From assembly GCA_015956445.1 (NCBI GenBank), contig WIUZ02000013.1:930001-994000 (forward strand): 64,000 nucleotides of DNA. Reading direction: 5' to 3'. The stretch's first letter is position 1. Each line of letters starts with the position of its first letter. The stretch is from Thelephora terrestris (Eukaryota > Basidiomycota > Agaricomycetes > Thelephorales > Thelephoraceae). This document shows positions 59,355 through 64,000 of this stretch, piece after piece. The notes below the pieces were generated by a model. The model did no database searches. It saw only the letters and a list, made by a program, of their open reading frames with translations, and was not told the DNA's origin. The position numbers were made by a program, and so were the translations under genes.

Positions 59355-62300
59355 TTATTCTGAAGAAATTACACCTAATGCAAATTTTTCTATCAAAAAA
59401 GAGCGACAACCACCATCGTTCTGCTCGAACGGCACCATTGCCACGACCGAAAGAATTGACTTGACGTTTATGACAACAAGATCATCCTCGTGTTTGAAGA
59501 CATTGAGGGCGCCGTGTGAGTGTGTTTTGAGGCCAGCGTCAACGAGGGAATACATAGAACCTATGGCAAGGCTCTTGTTGACTCCGGCAACGGTCGCACG
59601 GAAAAAGAACTTCACTTCAACGAAGCGGGTGGTGCCTTGATAAAGAACCTAGATATTATGTGTCAATATTAGAGTTAAGCGAAATCAAATCACGTACCTT
59701 AATATTGCGATCAGTCCGAGCCAATTTAGACGAACGGTCGACCTCTTTCCATCGAGAACGCGCAACCTGTCCCGTAGGGATCTGCAGCCTTCCCCATCGG
59801 TAGACGGATCTTATTTGGGGACGTTCACGGCTCGGGAGATTAATATAGAAATTAGATATCGCGTTGCTTTCGTCGGAAGAGAGCGAGTGGGGGCGAGAGT
59901 CTTTAGGTCGTAATAAGAGGTATCCTTGACCCAGGTTGAGCGACCCGTGAGGCTCATGTGTTGTATGTTCGACTTCGGGCCACATAGCAACGACCGCGTT
60001 TATTTCCGCAACCTTCCGGGCCTGTTCTCGGAGGTTCGCAAAGAGATTGGACGGTTGCCGGAGAAGGGAGCCAAAGACGCCAATGATTCGTTCCATGGTC
60101 CACTGAGCAGAAAGTGAGGGCGGTCCTAGACGAACAGTTTCGGGACCAAGGTGAATAAGGGCGTGAACGCATTGCCGGACGAAGTGGATGCGATTAGTCT
60201 TGCGCTGGTAATACAAATGCTCAAATTCAACGACCCATTCGAGAAGACATTTGTGGGCGTCTTGAAGTTGGCGTTGGGTGATCCGGCGTTGATAGAAGAC
60301 TCTGACGCCAACGACCAGCTTGCTGTAATGTCGATAGTAGCGCTCAGGAAGTAGGCGATAGAATAGGCCCGGCCCCAGACCATAGAAGTAGAGAAGTAGC
60401 TCCCAGGCCTTGTACCCGCTCGAAAGCTTCTTGGCCGGGTTGCGAGGAGTACGGTCAAACGACCGAGGGAACCAGGGAGCAGCATTTGCAACCTCCTGGC
60501 CGTGCGCCTTCCAAACAGGGCCTTTGAGCACTGCCCAGTCCCAAGTACCAGGAAGATCTTTCCTACAAGGCTCGCGATCGCACCAGAGGTCAAACATAAG
60601 GGCGGTTAGATTTATTACTGGCTGGTGCATAATGTCTCCAGGGAAGCAGGTCGGTGGCTCGAGAATTCGGGGGAGGCCTTGGAAGAGAGTGGCCTTCCTG
60701 AGCCCAGTCTCAAGGCGAATTCTGGCGTACTCCGCGTTGTTCGAAGACCTCAAAACCCGATTGAGATCTCGCCTATAGTGCACAAGATTGACCGCAGAAA
60801 CGGTATGGACGTCGATATCCGCGTGGTTGGAATTAGGGTCGTCTGAGTCGAGAGGTCGTAGCAGGGCAGGATAGTAGTGCGGGCCTCCGGGTTTATTTCG
60901 TCCAGAGAACTCACAGAGCAGGCGGCAACCTCTCCTTCCATGGTGGCCAACGGAAGCACTGAGCTCAGCCATAGCCACAGCATCCGCGAGGACCAGGAGG
61001 ACGAAGAGGAAGGAAATATATCTTTCCTTACTATAGCCGTCCCAGACGTGTAAACCTTCCTTTTGGATCGCGGAGACGTGAGCAAGACCCGGGAAGAGAA
61101 AGGAGTCGAGGTCCTTAGGCTTCCCAGGACCAGGGATTACGCCACCAGGAAGGATATGGCGCACTTTGTAGCGTTCATCAGGGGCGAGATCCAACACGAT
61201 CCAGATGTATATCCAGGCGTCGGATTTCTTGTTGCGAAGCAGTTGGGCACCGTCTATAGAAAGCATTACTACAGTGTCGTTATCTGTAATAGAACCGTCC
61301 TCCACGGCGTCGAGATAATCGGATCCGGATAGGATATCGTCCCAGACAATGTCAGCACCGGCATTTTCGTGTTCCCTGAGGATTTCCCTTGTCTTGTCTC
61401 GCCGATAGTGCATCTTCTGGGCCATTCCAGGGCTTTTTAGATTCGCCTGAAGCTGCGGTCCGACAGGGAAGGTCGTAAATGACTTCATAGGGACCTTATT
61501 CTTTCCGCCAGACTTTGCAAGTTTTTCGAGGTCGTAGCGAGGCTTGCGGCACCTCGGACAATTTTCTAGGCGTTCGTAGGGGCCTGTGAAGCCGACACAA
61601 GTGTCCACACACATGTCGTGTTGCCAAGTATGGACGCCGGAGAGCCTAGAAACCGTTCGTTTCGCCTGGTCATACGAAAGCATTTTGATTTCGGGCGACC
61701 TTCTCTGGATGTTGAGGCGATTCTTGACATAGATATCTTGACTCCCGTTCAAGTTTGCAACGAAACTCGAGATAGAGAGAAGGAGGTCAGGGTCGTCAGC
61801 TGGCGAGGACAAGAGTTCCTGAGGATTGCGAAAGTCCTCCAGTTCATCCGGCCCATACTGAGACTCGAGGGTAGCTTCCTCAAGCATACGTACAAACTCC
61901 ATATTAGTCTTCATACCCTTACGAGTGATAGGGACTTCATTATTTTCAAGGTCAACCGGGGGAGGTACGTCGAGGGGAGATACATCAAGGGGAGGTTCGT
62001 CAAGGGGAGGTTCGTCGTCGCCAGGATCAGAACTAGGAGCGTCGTCAGAATCAGAATCAGAATTAGGAGCATCGTCAGAATCAGAATCATCAGATGGGGA
62101 AGAATCCTCCTCATTATCAGGTTCATCGAGCAGATCGACGTTGTCGTCCTCAAGCTCAAGCATCAAGACATCTTCGGGAGGAGGAGGGTCGGTTTCATCG
62201 AGGTACTCGGGCCGAGGAGAAGGAGGAGGGATTTCCGGACTTGAAACCGGCGCAGGATGGGTTTCTCGCTCAGATTCGAATGGGGGGGCAGGCGGTGGAA

Positions 62301-62690
62301 ATTGGGACATTTCTGGGGACGTCTCGCGTCTACGAGCAAGTTCCACAGTAGATTTAACCCTCTGTATGTTTATTTTGTGAGTAATGTATATTTGAGGCGC
62401 ATATATCCATGTTATCTTAGACGTACCGAGTCCGATCCAAGAGCTCGCTTAGATGTATGTGCTTCGACTTCTTCATCAAGCCTGTCCGGTCGTTTCTTCT
62501 GAGCTCGACGCCCACGGGGAACTGTATCTGTCTTCGGTTGCCGGAGGATTACTTCGATAATATCTTGAGGGAGCGGCGCACACTGTTTTTTCCTCCCACC
62601 CGGGTTGTGATCATACCAGGTACTTTGGGGTATGGAATCTCCTTTGCAGGTCTCGCAATTGCATTCGCGCCGCTGCTTGGTCTTACCCAT
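59355..62690 (-). CDS. Plavaka transposase (Tnp2-like, CMC supergroup)
   Basis: Three exons close in phase: 62690-62427, 62361-59698 and 59648-59355, giving 1,073 residues. Exon 1 has a Cys cluster (CNCETCKGD) and a basic stretch. Exon 2 starts with Pro-rich and Asp/Glu/Ser-rich low complexity. It then has the family hallmarks: GVHTWQHDMCVDTC with CPRCRKPRYD (zinc-binding), MLSIDGAQLLRNK with WIYIWIVLDLAPD (first catalytic Asp region), LPGGVIPGPGKPKDLDSF, GDIMHQPVINLTALMFDLW, and LGPPSLSAQWTMERIIG (late catalytic Glu region). Exon 3 is the Plavaka C-terminal domain (GSMYSLVDAGLKTHSHGAL, DLVVINVKSILSVVAMVPF). No stop or frameshift was found, so the enzyme is probably active. Exact DDE residues are assigned by position only. 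Confidence 0.9.
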
Positions 62691-62938
62691 ATCTCAAAGG
62701 GACCTCGAGGGGCGGGTGGACACAAAGGCAGATTTAGCTGGCGGGCGGGAAGAGGTGGGACTTAGGGAAAAAAAAATTCTAGCTCAATTCACGCAAGATA
62801 CAACGGTATGTACTCAAGTCTATTGATATCTAGTTGAACTTACCCCGGAGTACGCGTACTAGTTAGGATCGCGCGACTCGGCTTGACCCCAATCGCCCGG
62901 TCCAGATCCTCGGCACGTGGTCCGGTCACGCGTCGCCA

Positions 62939-62982
62939 GTGATCAACCCGACTCGCTGCCGCTCGCCCGGTTTTTCACTGGG
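62939..62982 (-). repeat. Right terminal inverted repeat, 44 bp
   Basis: Reverse complement of the left repeat without mismatch. The outer end reads ...ggtttttcactggg and is followed directly by the second gatgaca. Confidence 0.95.
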
Positions 62983-62989
62983 GATGACA
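62983..62989. repeat. Target-site duplication, right copy (gatgaca)
   Basis: Second copy of the 7-bp duplication. With the element and one copy taken out of consideration the NLR2 frame is continuous (VDD|KLCLG), which shows the duplication is exact. Confidence 0.9.
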
Positions 62990-63275
62990 AACTGTGCCTT
63001 GGTACCGCGATGGAGACGCAGGGTTGGTTTTGGTATGAACAAGACAGCCTTGAGGACGCGATGTCCGAAGCTGTGGGTGCAAAGGAGATTTATGAGAAGC
63101 TTGGGGCAGCGAGGGATCTGGGGGATGTCGGGCGTCTTATCGAGGCTATTGAAGAAAAAATGGGAAGTCGGGCTGCCCCTGCTACATCAGACTCAAGTGG
63201 TGAGTTTTTGTACGTGACTCTACTTCCCTACACATGCTGAATCTCCATTCGCGTGCATGTCATCCAGACGAATAA
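62983..63275 (+). pseudogene. NLR2, 3' part beyond the transposon
   Basis: Continues the TPR region in frame (KLCLGTAMETQGWFWYEQD, AKEIYEKLGAARDLGDVG) and mirrors the NLR1 end, including an intron from 63200 to 63267 that leads to a two-codon last exon, Asp-Glu-stop, at 63275. If that intron is retained, the frame ends LLPYTC at 63240. Cut off from its promoter by the 6.8-kb element. Confidence 0.85.
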
Positions 63276-63690
63276 CCCACCCGGACGCTCTATTTTCAAC
63301 GCTTTTCCGGGGTTCCCGACTGGTGTAGATCTTCTGTGATCATTCGTCGACTCCGTCGTCCCGCAAGTCGTTGGCAAATCCTGCATCCACAAACTGCATG
63401 TCCTCCCGTTTTCCTTCTCATTTGTAGCGGACTGTCTGTATTTTTTGGAACTGGAGGATTGTTAAATAGACAAGGTCCGCAGCAAGAAATTGCGAACACT
63501 TCAAGATACAAATTTATGGGTGCTTAGCACTTCCGGACTCCTCTTCCCATCGTCGTGTCTCTTTAGTGTTACCTCCAGCCCACCAGTTCAGAGGCGTGCG
63601 CAGTGATATTTATCCACACCGGATGTACAATGTGAACGCATGATTACGCAACTTCTGATGCTCCCCCCGAATGGCCCGAGTGATTCTCAC
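63276..63690 (+). repeat. NLR 3' flank, copy 2 of the segmental duplication
   Basis: Follows the layout of 38148-38680 with scattered substitutions and indels; shared blocks include tcgtcccgcaagtc, a cttctcatt.gtagc tract and cagcccaccagttcagaggc. Non-coding. Confidence 0.65.
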
Positions 63691-64000
63691 TCGAGACGGC
63701 AATGATATCGGGACGCTTTGGAGCGTCCAGGATGCCTCGATACACATTAGAAACCCGCACCACGATACCCTTCGTCCACCAAAACCTGCTTTGAACGGTC
63801 TACTAATTCCCGCCGCTCCCGGCATAACCTCCCAGACACCAAAACGGTTATGAAAGCGTATCAATAGCTCTGCAGGACCCTTCGTACGACTCGCTACAAA
63901 CCACCCAGACGACCTACGGAAACAGAACCCCGAAGAGAAACTTTCACGACGCGTTCGTGTCCATCCAGAGGCCTCTTCAACACGAGGAAGCACAAGATCG
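63690..64000 (+). pseudogene. Cytochrome P450 copy C, runs off the window
   Basis: Matches the beginning of P450 copy A: the same cccgcaccacgatacccttcgtcc-like stretch, then an ACGACCTACGGAAACAG-like block and the first part of the KxxFHDAFVSIQR segment. Frames shift already in this part, so it is a remnant like A and B. The window ends before later domains. Confidence 0.7.

Larger units (their letters stand above)
56176..62982. mobile_element. Complete Plavaka-type DNA transposon, 6,807 bp
   Basis: Perfect 44-bp terminal inverted repeats (56176-56219 and 62939-62982, each starting cccagtgaaaaaccgggcga from the outside) and a 7-bp target duplication delimit the element. It carries two minus-strand genes: an accessory gene (59179-56561) and a Plavaka/Tnp2-like transposase (62690-59355). 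Both have frames that close after splicing, so the element looks autonomous and recent. Subterminal regions share a ccccaatcgcccg block in the same orientation near both ends (56264 and 62888). By protein relationship it belongs to the CMC (CACTA/Mirage/Chapaev) supergroup. It sits inside the last TPR-coding part of NLR2. Confidence 0.93.

Noticed and set aside
56176-62982. Classifying the element as Kyakuja-Dileera-Zisupton (KDZ)
   Set aside because: The transposase motifs (SIDGAQLLRNK, LPGGVIPGPGKPKDLDSF, GDIMHQPVINL, VKSILSVVAMVPF) are of the Plavaka/Tnp2 type, and the target duplication is 7 bp rather than 8.

Overview
The window is nuclear DNA from a filamentous basidiomycete, most likely an Agaricomycete. 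The genes are densely intron-split (about 45-110 nt introns, GT..AG, several micro-exons). They include typical fungal or agaricomycete families: Sas10/Utp3, Caf1, a GCFC/PAXBP1-like factor, GH131, a family of LRR-like F-box proteins, NB-ARC/TPR receptors and a Plavaka-type DNA transposon. I cannot assign a genus. No prokaryotic, organellar or viral segment was seen and no tRNA or rRNA gene was recognised.

Layout. 1-9.5 kb is gene-poor: the 3' part of a multi-pass membrane protein, an aminoglycoside-phosphotransferase-like kinase and a broken Crinkler-type kinase. 9.9-28 kb is a compact housekeeping block: DUF2462 protein, CENP-B-type HTH protein, PAXBP1-like GCFC protein divergent from the Caf1 deadenylase, Sas10, a free-standing Pkc1-derived pseudokinase, secreted GH131, and CCDC25. 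30.3-32.5 kb holds an intact RBM25-type splicing factor (RRM + PWI).

From about 33 kb to the end the window is a rearranged accessory compartment. It contains three F-box paralogues, two NLR-like receptors (NLR1 at 35.2-38.1 kb; NLR2 at 53.5-63.3 kb), three copies of a decayed cytochrome P450, two truncated RBM25 copies each fused behind a P450 remnant at the same junction, a 5'-truncated chorismate mutase abutting a decayed trehalase, and a decayed SERCA Ca2+-ATPase. NLR2 is split by a complete 6,807-bp Plavaka element (56176-62982) with 44-bp perfect terminal inverted repeats and a 7-bp target-site duplication. The element carries a three-exon transposase and a nine-exon accessory gene on the minus strand.

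How it fits together. The housekeeping genes have no evident functional link beyond RNA and ribosome biology (Sas10, Caf1, PAXBP1-like, RBM25). The accessory half looks like a birth-and-death zone for immune-type receptors (NLR, F-box) driven by segmental duplication, gene conversion and transposition. The two NLRs keep nearly the same NB-ARC and TPR sequence but have very different N-terminal helical modules. Exon-intron structures were worked out by hand from splice-site phase. Where the summed exon lengths closed in frame I say so.
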